This document shows, in pieces, positions 7,047 through 13,301 of a stretch of 14,754 nt of DNA. The position numbers and the translations under genes were made by a program. Source of the DNA: Dehalococcoidales bacterium (lineage in GTDB: Bacteria; Chloroflexota; Dehalococcoidia; Dehalococcoidales; RBG-16-60-22); the NCBI GenBank assembly GCA_030639445.1, contig DAOWCR010000010.1:1-14754 (forward strand), in the 5' to 3' direction. Numbering within the stretch: position 1 is the first letter of the stretch; each line of letters opens with the position of its first letter. The notes under the pieces were generated by a model. The model worked only from the letters and a program-made list of their open reading frames with translations. It did no database searches and had not been told where the DNA came from.

Positions 7047-8897
7047 ATGTTTGTGCTGGGTACCGCCGGCCACATTGACCACGGCAAGTCAGTCCTGGTG
7101 CAGGCCCTGACCGGAATTGACCCCGATCGTCTGCGCGAGGAAAAAGAGCGCGGCATGACCATTGACCTCGGCTTCGCCTGGCTGAAGCTGCCCAGCGGGC
7201 GTGAGGTAGGCATGGTTGACGTGCCCGGCCACGAGCGGTTTGTCCGGAACATGCTGGCCGGAGTGGGCGGTATTGACCTGGCCCTGCTGATTGTCGCCGC
7301 CAACGAAGGAGTGATGCCCCAGACCAGAGAGCACCTGGCCATTCTGGACCTGCTGGAAATACCAAAAGGGCTGGTGGTCATCACCAAGAAAGACCTGGTG
7401 GATGAGGAACTGCTGACTCTGGTTAGGATGGAAATAGAGGAGCTAATCGGCACTACCACCATCTCCGGGGCGCCAATCATCGCCGTCTCGGCCTTAACCG
7501 GGGAAGGCCTGCCGGAGCTGGTTTCGGCGATTGATGAGCTTCTGGGCGCTGCTGAGCCGAAGCGGGATTTAGGTCGGCCCCGGCTGCCGATAGACCGGGT
7601 CTTCACCATGGCTGGCTCCGGCACCGTGGTTACGGGGACATTAGTTGATGGCTCTCTTTCGGTGGGACAGGAGGTAGAGGTCGTCCCGGCCGGCTTAAAA
7701 TCGCGCCTGCGCGGGTTGCAGACACATAAGGTCCGTCTTGGTACGGCCAGTCCGGGGAGCCGGGTGGCCGCCAACCTGGTCGGGATTAATACCTCACAAC
7801 TGCAGCGCGGTGACGTGCTCACCAGTCCGGGCTGGTTGAAAGCCACCACCATGCTCACGGTTAAACTTCGCCTGCTGCCCTATCTGCGCCGTTCTTTACG
7901 ACATGGCGCCACGGTCAGCTTTCATACCGGGTCGGCGGAAACAATGGCCAAGATACGACTGCTGGAGGGAGACGAACTCAAACCGGGGGAGTCTACCTGG
8001 GCACAGCTGTTGCTGAACCGGCCAGTGGCGGCGCTCAACGGCGACCACTTCATCATACGTTCGCCTATGGAGACTCTGGGCGGGGGAAAAATCGTGGAGA
8101 CCCGCACCCGGCGGCTCCGCCGTTTTCGCCCGGAGGTTATCGAGAATCTGAAGGCCAGAGAAGCCGGCTCACCCGAAGAGACTGTTCTGGCCTTGCTGGC
8201 GACAAAACGGACTCTGGAGCTATCGGCTCTATTGACTCAACTCAATTTGCCCGCCGGCGAAACCCGAGCGGTGATAGCGTCTCTCGTCGAGCAGGGAAAG
8301 CTAATCAGCCTGGGGCAGGGAGAACAGAGCCTGCTGGTGACGGTGCTCGGCTGGGAGCGTCTGGCTGAGAAAGCAAGGGAGATACTCCAGGACTACCACC
8401 GGAAATTCCCCACCCGCCCGGGTATGCCCAAGGTGGAGCTGGGTAGCCGGCTGAAGCTGGGGGCATACGCTTCCGTCGCCCTGCGCCGACTTTCTGACAC
8501 GGGTGTTATCGTTGAGGAGGGCGCGGCGGCCCGCCTGCCCGCTCATAAAGTCCAGCTCACCCCGGCCCAGCAGGCGAAGGTGGACGCTTTCCTGAGCTCT
8601 CTGGCCCGGAATCCTTACGCGCCTCCCGGCGACCTTAACCCCGGGCCTGACTTGCTCAACCTGCTCATCGAGCAGCACAGGGTGGTAAAAATGGGCGACG
8701 GCGTGGTCTTTGCCGCGGCTGCCTACGACGAGATGGTGAAGAAAGTTACCGCGCATATAAAAGCCCACGGTAAAGTGACCCTGGCGGAAGTGAGAGACCT
8801 TTTTCAGACCAGCCGGAAGTATGCCCAGGCACTTTTAGAGCACCTGGACGGGGAAAAGATAACCCGCCGCGTCGGAGATGAGCGGGTGCTTTATTAG
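7047..8897 (+). CDS. selB: Selenocysteine-specific translation elongation factor SelB
   Basis: A GTPase of 616 residues that delivers Sec-tRNA(Sec) to the ribosome at UGA codons marked by a SECIS hairpin. The EF-Tu-like G domain shows G1 AGHIDHGKS (7-15), G2 RGMTIDLGF (35-43), G3 DVPGHERF (58-65) and G4 TKKD (113-116). Beta-barrel domains follow (IDRVFTMAGSGTVVTGTLVDG marks domain II). The C-terminal ~250 residues look like the winged-helix repeats that bind SECIS RNA; the last one includes LAEVRDLFQTSRKYAQALLEHLD. Length and domain order are those of ordinary bacterial SelB. A GGGGGAAG ribosome binding site precedes the ATG. The stop lies 2 bp from the stop of the convergent channel gene, so the two transcripts must overlap. 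Confidence 0.97.
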   Translation: MFVLGTAGHIDHGKSVLVQALTGIDPDRLREEKERGMTIDLGFAWLKLPSGREVGMVDVPGHERFVRNMLAGVGGIDLALLIVAANEGVMPQTREHLAILDLLEIPKGLVVITKKDLVDEELLTLVRMEIEELIGTTTISGAPIIAVSALTGEGLPELVSAIDELLGAAEPKRDLGRPRLPIDRVFTMAGSGTVVTGTLVDGSLSVGQEVEVVPAGLKSRLRGLQTHKVRLGTASPGSRVAANLVGINTSQLQRGDVLTSPGWLKATTMLTVKLRLLPYLRRSLRHGATVSFHTGSAETMAKIRLLEGDELKPGESTWAQLLLNRPVAALNGDHFIIRSPMETLGGGKIVETRTRRLRRFRPEVIENLKAREAGSPEETVLALLATKRTLELSALLTQLNLPAGETRAVIASLVEQGKLISLGQGEQSLLVTVLGWERLAEKAREILQDYHRKFPTRPGMPKVELGSRLKLGAYASVALRRLSDTGVIVEEGAAARLPAHKVQLTPAQQAKVDAFLSSLARNPYAPPGDLNPGPDLLNLLIEQHRVVKMGDGVVFAAAAYDEMVKKVTAHIKAHGKVTLAEVRDLFQTSRKYAQALLEHLDGEKITRRVGDERVLY

Positions 8898-8899
8898 GC

Positions 8900-10018
8900 T
8901 TACTTGAAGAACCCTTTCCGGGCCGAGTCGTCGCCGAAGAAGAGTTTGATATGCGGCCAGGGGATTTCAATGCCTGCCTCGTCGAAGACTCTCTTTATTC
9001 TCCGCCGGTATTCTCCCATGACGTCCCACTGCATGATAGGCTCGGTCCAACCCACCAGCTTGATGATTATACCTGAGTCCCCGAATTCGTTTACCCTCAG
9101 AATCTGCGGAGTTTTTGATTTTAAGTAGCGGGACCAGGTATCATCCTGGGCCATTTCCTCCCAGGTCTGCTTCATCAAGGCCATCACCCGGTCAAGGTCT
9201 TCTTTATAGGCCACGCTGATGTTGAGGTGGGCCCTTGACATCTCCTGGCTGTAGTTGCTCAGGACGCGGACTTCTCCGTTGGGAATTACGTGGCGCGCGC
9301 CGTCAAGGTCCCGGGTGACCGTCCTTCTCAGCGACACTTCCTCGACGATGCCAAAAGTATCGCCCACTTTTATCACGTCACCGACGTTGTACTGGTTTTC
9401 CAGGAAGACAAAGAACCCGGCAATGAGGTCGCGGATGAGGTACTGGGCGCCAAAGCCCACGGCGATACCGGCGATACCCAGGCCGGCCAGCGCGGCGGTG
9501 ATATCAATGCCCACTTCGGAAAGAATCATGAAAATGGCGATTAAAGTTATTATGACGGCGATAAGCTGGGTAAGAATGTGGCTCAGGGTCTGGGTCCTCT
9601 TTTTCAGCTCTTCCCGGGCGCGGCGTCCCCGGCCTCTCATGGTTATTGACCTCTCGATGAGGCGGGGTGTCAGTATACTGGCCAACCGGTGCACCAGGTA
9701 GGCAATGCCGATAATAATGAGGATGCGGACTCCGTGCTGCAACAGCCAGCCGCCGACGGCTCCCAGCGCCGGGCTGATATCTCCGCCCAGGGTTGATATG
9801 GTGACTGCGGCGATGCTCAGGGCGATGAGCACACCGCCGATGCCGACAATAACCCAGGTGACTATCTTAAGAATCCCGCCCAGTTGCTCGTGGAGCGGCT
9901 CCGGCACCGCCTTTCTTATCAGTCGTCCTGCCCAGCGCTTCAGTGCTAGGAACAGGAGTAACCCGGTGACCAGGGCCACCAGTATCCAGAACCCGTTGGC
10001 GATAAACCACGGCCACAT
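8900..10018 (-). CDS. MscS-family mechanosensitive ion channel
   Basis: A membrane protein of 372 residues. N-terminal helices lie at about 5-27, 50-74 and 92-115. A pore-lining pair at about 146-168 and 172-206 includes the Gly/Ala-rich TM3 AALAGLGIAGIAVGFGAQYLI, then FFVFLENQYNVGDVI, the entry to the MscS beta domain. The C-terminal region (IPNGEVRVLSNYSQ onward to PWPHIKLFF) is the cytoplasmic vestibule. It would open under membrane tension to release solutes. The ATG at 10018 is preferred because AGGAG lies 6 bases upstream; the frame stays open for 39 more codons, but that stretch is the tRNA-Sec gene. It starts 38 bases after the tRNA 3' end and may be transcribed from the tRNA promoter. 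No functional link with selenocysteine is apparent. Confidence 0.92.
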   Translation of the reverse strand: MWPWFIANGFWILVALVTGLLLFLALKRWAGRLIRKAVPEPLHEQLGGILKIVTWVIVGIGGVLIALSIAAVTISTLGGDISPALGAVGGWLLQHGVRILIIIGIAYLVHRLASILTPRLIERSITMRGRGRRAREELKKRTQTLSHILTQLIAVIITLIAIFMILSEVGIDITAALAGLGIAGIAVGFGAQYLIRDLIAGFFVFLENQYNVGDVIKVGDTFGIVEEVSLRRTVTRDLDGARHVIPNGEVRVLSNYSQEMSRAHLNISVAYKEDLDRVMALMKQTWEEMAQDDTWSRYLKSKTPQILRVNEFGDSGIIIKLVGWTEPIMQWDVMGEYRRRIKRVFDEAGIEIPWPHIKLFFGDDSARKGFFK

Positions 10019-10056
10019 TTTAGTCTCCTCTACCGGGCAGGTGTTAAGCAGAATAC

Positions 10057-10153
10057 TGGCGGGAGCGCATGGGAGTCGAACCCACCGAAGACACTTCTCA
10101 TGCCCCCCAACGGATTTGAAGTCCGCGAAGCCCACCGGGACTCATCCGCTCCC
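10057..10153 (-). tRNA. selC: tRNA-Sec (anticodon UCA), CCA encoded
   Basis: Read on the minus strand, the RNA starts GGGAGCGG and ends CGCTCCC, discriminator G, CCA. Seven acceptor pairs form, with a G-G apposition at the eighth position expected of selenocysteine tRNAs. The anticodon arm GCGGA-CTTCAAA-TCCGT carries TCA, which reads UGA. A long D stem (GAGTCCC/GGGCTTC with one mismatch), a long variable arm (GGGGCA/TGTCTT) and a T arm with TTCGACT complete the fold. At 97 nt including CCA it is the size of a bacterial SelC and much longer than ordinary tRNAs. The neighbours selA and selB confirm the assignment. Confidence 0.96.
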
Positions 10154-10164
10154 GGGACAAGTCA

Positions 10165-10193
10165 AGTATATACCACTAGCACCAGGCTTGCAA
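10165..10193 (-). promoter_or_regulatory. Promoter of tRNA-Sec (and probably the channel gene)
   Basis: On the minus strand TTGCAA (10193-10188) and TATACT (10170-10165) are separated by 17 bases. The -10 ends 11 bases before the mature 5' end of tRNA-Sec, so transcription would start a few bases ahead of the tRNA. Confidence 0.75.
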
Positions 10194-10294
10194 TAGTTGA
10201 AATTTTTAGCAGGTGACCTCACCCCCTGTATCCCCCTCTCCTTTGATAAGGGAGGGGGAATAATTTTTTAAGGGAGGCTTCGCCTCTCTTTGAC

Positions 10295-10480
10295 TCTCCT
10301 TGCTCTGGATTAATGGTATAGGGTGTTTTAATTCTTCTTGCTCTGAGTTAATGATGCAGAATGTTTTGATTCTCTTCGCTTTGAGCTTAAGAGAAGTGTT
10401 TTAGCTCTCTTTACTCTGAGTTAATGATGCGGGGTGTTTTAAATTTTCTTTCTCTGGGATAATAACGTGGGGTGTTTAAG
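10295..10480. repeat. Five degenerate tandem copies of a ~38 bp unit
   Basis: Contiguous units at 10295-10332, 10333-10370, 10371-10405, 10406-10444 and 10445-10480 (38, 38, 35, 39 and 36 bp). Each begins TCTCYTTGCTCTG-like, passes through TTAATGATGC-like sequence, and ends GGTGTTTTAA-like. Copy 1 of the element has one such unit. No spacers separate the units. Confidence 0.8.
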
Positions 10481-10502
10481 AGGGGCGCCAGCCCCTCTTT
10501 TT
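10480..10502 (+). terminator. Terminator-like hairpin inside repeat copy 2
   Basis: GAGGGGC, loop GCCA, GCCCCTC, then TTTTT: a strong G+C-rich stem with a U tract on the plus strand. On the minus strand the same stem is followed only by TTAAACACC, so termination of the tat operon transcript here would be weaker. No plus-strand gene immediately upstream needs it; it is part of the repeat. Confidence 0.5.
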
Positions 10503-10597
10503 AAATCTTCCCCCTTCCCCTTGCCAAGGGGAAGGGGGATAAAGGGGGATGGGGTTTCCAAATAAAGCCTAAAAAGGAGTCTAATGCTCATCAGGAG

Positions 10598-11332
10598 CTA
10601 TGATTCTGGGGTAACCTCAGCCGGTTTCTTTTTATAGACCAGCCTGGCCAGCCAGATGCTCATCTCGTAGAGGACAATCAACGGGATGGCCACCAGGCTC
10701 TGGTTTATCGGGTCGAAGGTGGGCGTGATTATCGCCGCCAGGATGAAGGCGACGATAATCGCCGTCCGGCGCCGGTCGGCGAGCCACCTGGGCTTGAGGA
10801 TGCCCAGCCGGGCCAGGAAAGTGGTGATTACCGGCATTTCAAAGACGAAGCCGATGGCCAGTAATAACCTGGTGATAACCGCGATGTAGTTCCCAACCCT
10901 GATTTCCGGGGTGGCAATGTCCGCGCCGAAGCTAATCAGAAACCTGGTAGCCGGCGGCACCAGAACAAAGTAGCCGAAAGCAACACCGCCCAGGAACATG
11001 AAGGCTACCCAGGGGAGTATCAGGTATACGTATTTTTTTTCCCGGGAAGTGAGCGCTGGGGAGATAAACATGATGCCGTGGTAGACGAGGTAGGGCATGG
11101 CTAGCATAATGCCGGCGGCCAGGCACACTTTCATAATGATGCCAATCATCTCGGTCATCTCGATATAGATGAGGTTGATGTTCTCGGCGGGCAGTTTCAG
11201 GATGTAGAATATCCACTCGTAAAAGATGAAGGCAATGACCGAGGTAATGGCGATGGCAATAACACACTTGATTAAGCGTGTGCGCAGTTCCAGGAGGTGA
11301 CTGAGGACGGTAAACTTTTTATCATCGCTCAT
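10598..11332 (-). CDS. tatC: Sec-independent protein translocase TatC
   Basis: A 244-residue membrane protein with six predicted helices, the standard TatC length and layout. It is the receptor that binds twin-arginine signal peptides and nucleates TatA assembly for export of folded proteins. Landmarks are LSHLLELRTRL near the N terminus (10-20), PYLVYHGIMFISPALTSREKK (80-100) leading into the second periplasmic loop, YFVLVPPATRFLISFG, FEMPVITTFLARLGI, and ITPTFDPINQSLVAIPLIVLYE in the last helices. A short charged tail (KKKPAEVTPES) ends the protein. The ATG at 11332 is the family start; its ribosome binding site is weak. It is the last gene of the fdhD-tatA-tatA-tatC operon, 69 bp after the nearer tatA. 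Confidence 0.97.
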   Translation of the reverse strand: MSDDKKFTVLSHLLELRTRLIKCVIAIAITSVIAFIFYEWIFYILKLPAENINLIYIEMTEMIGIIMKVCLAAGIMLAMPYLVYHGIMFISPALTSREKKYVYLILPWVAFMFLGGVAFGYFVLVPPATRFLISFGADIATPEIRVGNYIAVITRLLLAIGFVFEMPVITTFLARLGILKPRWLADRRRTAIIVAFILAAIITPTFDPINQSLVAIPLIVLYEMSIWLARLVYKKKPAEVTPES

Positions 11333-11401
11333 TTTGTTGCGGTTAAGGGTTGTTCTCTCGCTATATCGTCAGGCCGGTGGCCCCGGTGTCACCGCGGACT
11401 T

Positions 11402-11653
11402 CTAATCTTTCTCTGGTTTGGTTTGGCTCTTCTTGCCCGTCCGGGGCAGACGGGGCTTTTCTTTGTCGTCCGTTTCTCGGATGTCCAGTTCTCTGGTGAC
11501 CTGCGAGGTAAGATTATAGCTGGCTTTCTTCAGGGTACGCGTTATTCTCCCCAGAGTCCGGGCAATCTCCGGCAGTCTTTTCGGCCCCCATATTATCAGG
11601 GCGATGACCAGGATTAGTAATATTTCGCCTGCGCCTATGCCGAAAAAATCCAT
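11402..11653 (-). CDS. tatA: Twin-arginine translocase subunit, TatA/TatB family
   Basis: An 83-residue protein with one N-terminal membrane helix (GEILLILVIALIIWG, about 9-23), the conserved hinge GPKRLPEIARTLG (23-35), an amphipathic helix, and a charged soluble tail rich in Lys and Glu. This is the TatA/TatB plan: the subunits polymerise with TatC to form the export pore. The longer amphipathic region (RITRTLKKASYNLTSQVTREL) and GPKRLPE hinge resemble TatB a little more than the neighbouring copy does, so a TatA/TatB division of labour is possible. The ATG has only a weak purine-rich ribosome binding site. Confidence 0.9.
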   Translation of the reverse strand: MDFFGIGAGEILLILVIALIIWGPKRLPEIARTLGRITRTLKKASYNLTSQVTRELDIRETDDKEKPRLPRTGKKSQTKPEKD

Positions 11654-11704
11654 CGTCTATCTCTTCTTAATGCCGAACGGCCTGTTATTTGCTTGAATGC
11701 GGAA

Positions 11705-11727
11705 ATAGTCCACCTTTCGAGGACTAT
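11705..11727 (-). other. Short hairpin between the two tatA genes
   Basis: ATAGTCC (11705-11711) and GGACTAT (11721-11727) form a perfect 7 bp stem with a 9-base loop. A second imperfect inverted repeat (11735-11759) covers the stop codon of the upstream tatA. Neither is followed by a clear U tract; they may be RNA-processing or partial-attenuation structures that set different amounts of the two subunits. Confidence 0.35.
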
Positions 11728-11757
11728 AATCCTGAAATTACCGGTTGCGGGTAAAAT

Positions 11758-11967
11758 TTAGCTCTTGGTAGCTTTGCGCTTTGGCTTCTTCTCCTCCTCC
11801 TCCTCTTCCCCCTCCTCTTCCCCCTCTTCCCCGCGCTGCCCTTTTTTGAACGCCCGAATACCCTTACCGATAGCGCCGCCGACCTGCGGCAGCTTACCGA
11901 CGCCAAAGACGATGAGGATAACCACCACGATGAGGGCTATCTCCCATGGTCCCATACGAAACGGCAT
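11758..11967 (-). CDS. tatA: Twin-arginine translocase subunit TatA with acidic tail
   Basis: A 69-residue protein with the TatA pattern: a hydrophobic helix WEIALIVVVILIVFG (8-22), then the hinge GVGKLPQVGGAIGKGIRAFKKG (22-43) starting the amphipathic helix. The tail is low-complexity: after residue 45 it is almost only Glu, Gly and Lys, with a run of six glutamates encoded by purine-rich codons. Acidic motifs after the TatA amphipathic helix are known to matter in other species, but this run is unusually long. The ATG at 11967 has AGGAGG 8 bases upstream; a second ATG four codons in is less well placed. It lies 37 bp after fdhD and is probably cotranscribed. Confidence 0.92.
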   Translation of the reverse strand: MPFRMGPWEIALIVVVILIVFGVGKLPQVGGAIGKGIRAFKKGQRGEEGEEEGEEEEEEKKPKRKATKS

Positions 11968-12004
11968 GATGTCTTCCTCCTACCTGTATATTGTCTGGTA
12001 ACGC

Positions 12005-12814
12005 TTAACTGCCCGGGAATGATACTCGTTCTTCACCGGAGAAGACGGACAGGCGACTGCCCCGTGCGTAGCCGATAACGGTAATCCCCAGGTCATTGCC
12101 GAGCATGATAGCACGCCCGGTGGGTGAGCCCCGAGAAACGACAATCGGGGTCTGCATTCTGGCGGCTTTGAGCAGCATTTCCGAAGAGATGCGCCCCGTG
12201 CTCAGCAGGATGCCGTCCCGGGTCGGCTGTCCCCTCATCAGGCATTCGCCCGTAATCTTATCCAGGGTATTGTGCCGTCCGATATCCTCGGCCGATACCA
12301 GTATCTGCTGGCGGTCACACAGCGCGGAGGAGTGGATACCGCCACCCAGCTGAAACAGGCTCTGCTGCTGGTATAGCTGCCGCATCAGTGACAGTACTTC
12401 TTCCGGGGTCACCACCAGGTCCGAGTTCACTTTTTGTGTTGGGGTTCTCAGGCTGGCCCCGCTGCCGCAGCCCGAGGTCAGGGTGCGCCGCGGCGGCGTG
12501 GCGTAGTCCGTCTTGTTCAGCCTGACATCCGCAATTGGTTCATCCTCGCAGACCCGCAGGCTGGCTACTTCATTTATGCCGTCAATGATTCCTTCCGAGT
12601 ACAGGAAGCCGAGGACGAGGTGGGTCAACCGGGTCGGGGTGCACAGGATGGTCACCGTTTCCTGCCCGTTGATATAGAGGGTTAAAGGCATCTCACCGGG
12701 CACGGTGACCGTCTCCCGCCGCCACTCCTCTCCGGAAAAGAAACGGCAGGTCACCTCCGGCATGGCGCCGTTGGTAGACACTTCGCCTATTGTCTGTTCC
12801 ATGCTGCCGCACAT
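12005..12814 (-). CDS. fdhD: Formate dehydrogenase accessory sulfurtransferase FdhD
   Basis: A 269-residue cytoplasmic protein. In E. coli FdhD passes sulfur from IscS to the bis-MGD cofactor of formate dehydrogenase, which is essential for activity. Visible blocks are EMPLTLYINGQETVTILCTP (41-60), THLVLGFLYSEGII, the loop TSGCGSGAS (113-121) with Cys116, GGGIHSSALCD, SAEDIGRHNTLDKITG, STGRISSEMLLKAA and VSRGSPTGRAI near the end. Length and block order are normal. The start is uncertain: ATG 12814 has no well-spaced ribosome binding site, and ATG 12802 would shorten the protein by four residues. It heads the operon with the two tatA genes and tatC, in keeping with a periplasmic, Tat-exported formate dehydrogenase. 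In this genome that enzyme may be a selenoprotein. Confidence 0.95.
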   Translation of the reverse strand: MCGSMEQTIGEVSTNGAMPEVTCRFFSGEEWRRETVTVPGEMPLTLYINGQETVTILCTPTRLTHLVLGFLYSEGIIDGINEVASLRVCEDEPIADVRLNKTDYATPPRRTLTSGCGSGASLRTPTQKVNSDLVVTPEEVLSLMRQLYQQQSLFQLGGGIHSSALCDRQQILVSAEDIGRHNTLDKITGECLMRGQPTRDGILLSTGRISSEMLLKAARMQTPIVVSRGSPTGRAIMLGNDLGITVIGYARGSRLSVFSGEERVSFPGS

Positions 12815-12850
12815 CCCCTATCAGTTATCTGTAAGATATGTTTACGTGAT

Positions 12851-12880
12851 ATTATACTAGCTGGAAGGTCTCTTTGTCTA
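12851..12880 (-). promoter_or_regulatory. Promoter of the fdhD-tat operon
   Basis: On the minus strand TAGACA (12880-12875) and a perfect TATAAT (12856-12851) lie 18 bases apart, about 37 bases upstream of the fdhD start. The -35 element is weaker than the -10. Confidence 0.6.
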
Positions 12881-12928
12881 ATTGGATTAGCGAATGACCG
12901 CCCCGGTGGTGGGAAAAGTTAAGGTGAA

Positions 12929-12958
12929 TTTACAGACATAACAAGCATATGCTATAAT
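12929..12958 (+). promoter_or_regulatory. Promoter of rpsO-pnp
   Basis: TTTACA (12929-12934) and TATAAT (12953-12958) are 18 bases apart on the plus strand. Transcription would start near 12965, leaving a leader of about 43 nt before rpsO. It is divergent from the fdhD promoter, with about 50 bp between their -35 elements. Confidence 0.8.
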
Positions 12959-13007
12959 TTCTTGTCTTTAATGTAGTAAATAAACATGAGAGGTAGAGAG
13001 GTGTAGT

Positions 13008-13271
13008 TTGGACAAAGCCAAGAAAACGGAGATTATCGACAATTATCGGCTTAGCGAGGAGGACACCGGTTCGACGGAAGTACAGGTAGCCCTGCTTACG
13101 GCGAGAATAAAACAATTAACCAGTCATATGGCGGAGAACCGCCATGACTACCACACGCAGCGCGGCCTGCTCGGTCTGGTTGGCCAGCGAAGGAAGCTGC
13201 TGAACTACCTGAGCCGGGAGGACATCGGTCGATATAACAAGCTGATTAAAAGTCTCGGTTTGCGCAAATAA
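13008..13271 (+). CDS. rpsO: 30S ribosomal protein S15
   Basis: An 87-residue protein, the usual S15 length, which binds the central domain of 16S rRNA early in assembly of the small subunit. The family pattern is clear throughout: KKTEIIDNYRLSEEDTGSTE (residues 6-25), VQVALLTARIKQLTSHM, the RHDYHTQRGLLGLVGQRRKLLNYL segment that contacts rRNA, and a final YNKLIKSLGLRK. Translation starts with TTG, preceded by GAGAGGTG. This non-AUG start could be significant because S15 commonly represses its own translation, although no leader structure was proven here. pnp follows after 30 bp, the arrangement conserved across many bacteria. Confidence 0.98.
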   Translation: MDKAKKTEIIDNYRLSEEDTGSTEVQVALLTARIKQLTSHMAENRHDYHTQRGLLGLVGQRRKLLNYLSREDIGRYNKLIKSLGLRK

Positions 13272-13301
13272 GGGTTTAATGGAGAGAGGTTAGTAGAAAA
13301 A

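Larger units (their letters stand above)
10212..10559. repeat. MITE-like hairpin repeat, copy 2 (between tRNA-Sec and tatC)
   Basis: A 348 bp non-coding element that begins GGTGACCTCACCCCC; its other end, read on the minus strand, is GGAAACCCCATCCCCC. Both ends fold into C/G hairpins (CCCCCTCTCCTT/AAGGGAGGGGG on the left, CCCCCTTCCCCTT/AAGGGGAAGGGGG on the right). Inside lie the hairpin AGGGAGGCTTCGCCTCTCT (10271-10289), a tandem array, and the hairpin GAGGGGCGCCAGCCCCTC followed by five T (about 10480-10501). It fills the space between the tRNA-Sec promoter and tatC, and no coding potential was seen. Its left end is almost base for base the right end of copy 1. Confidence 0.8.

Noticed and set aside
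10019..10135. N-terminal extension of the channel protein by 39 residues
   Set aside because: The extension translates the tRNA-Sec gene; an ATG with AGGAG 6 bases upstream at 10018 is the better start.
10295..10480. CRISPR array
   Set aside because: The ~38 bp units are contiguous, degenerate and have no unique spacers between them; no cas genes are near.
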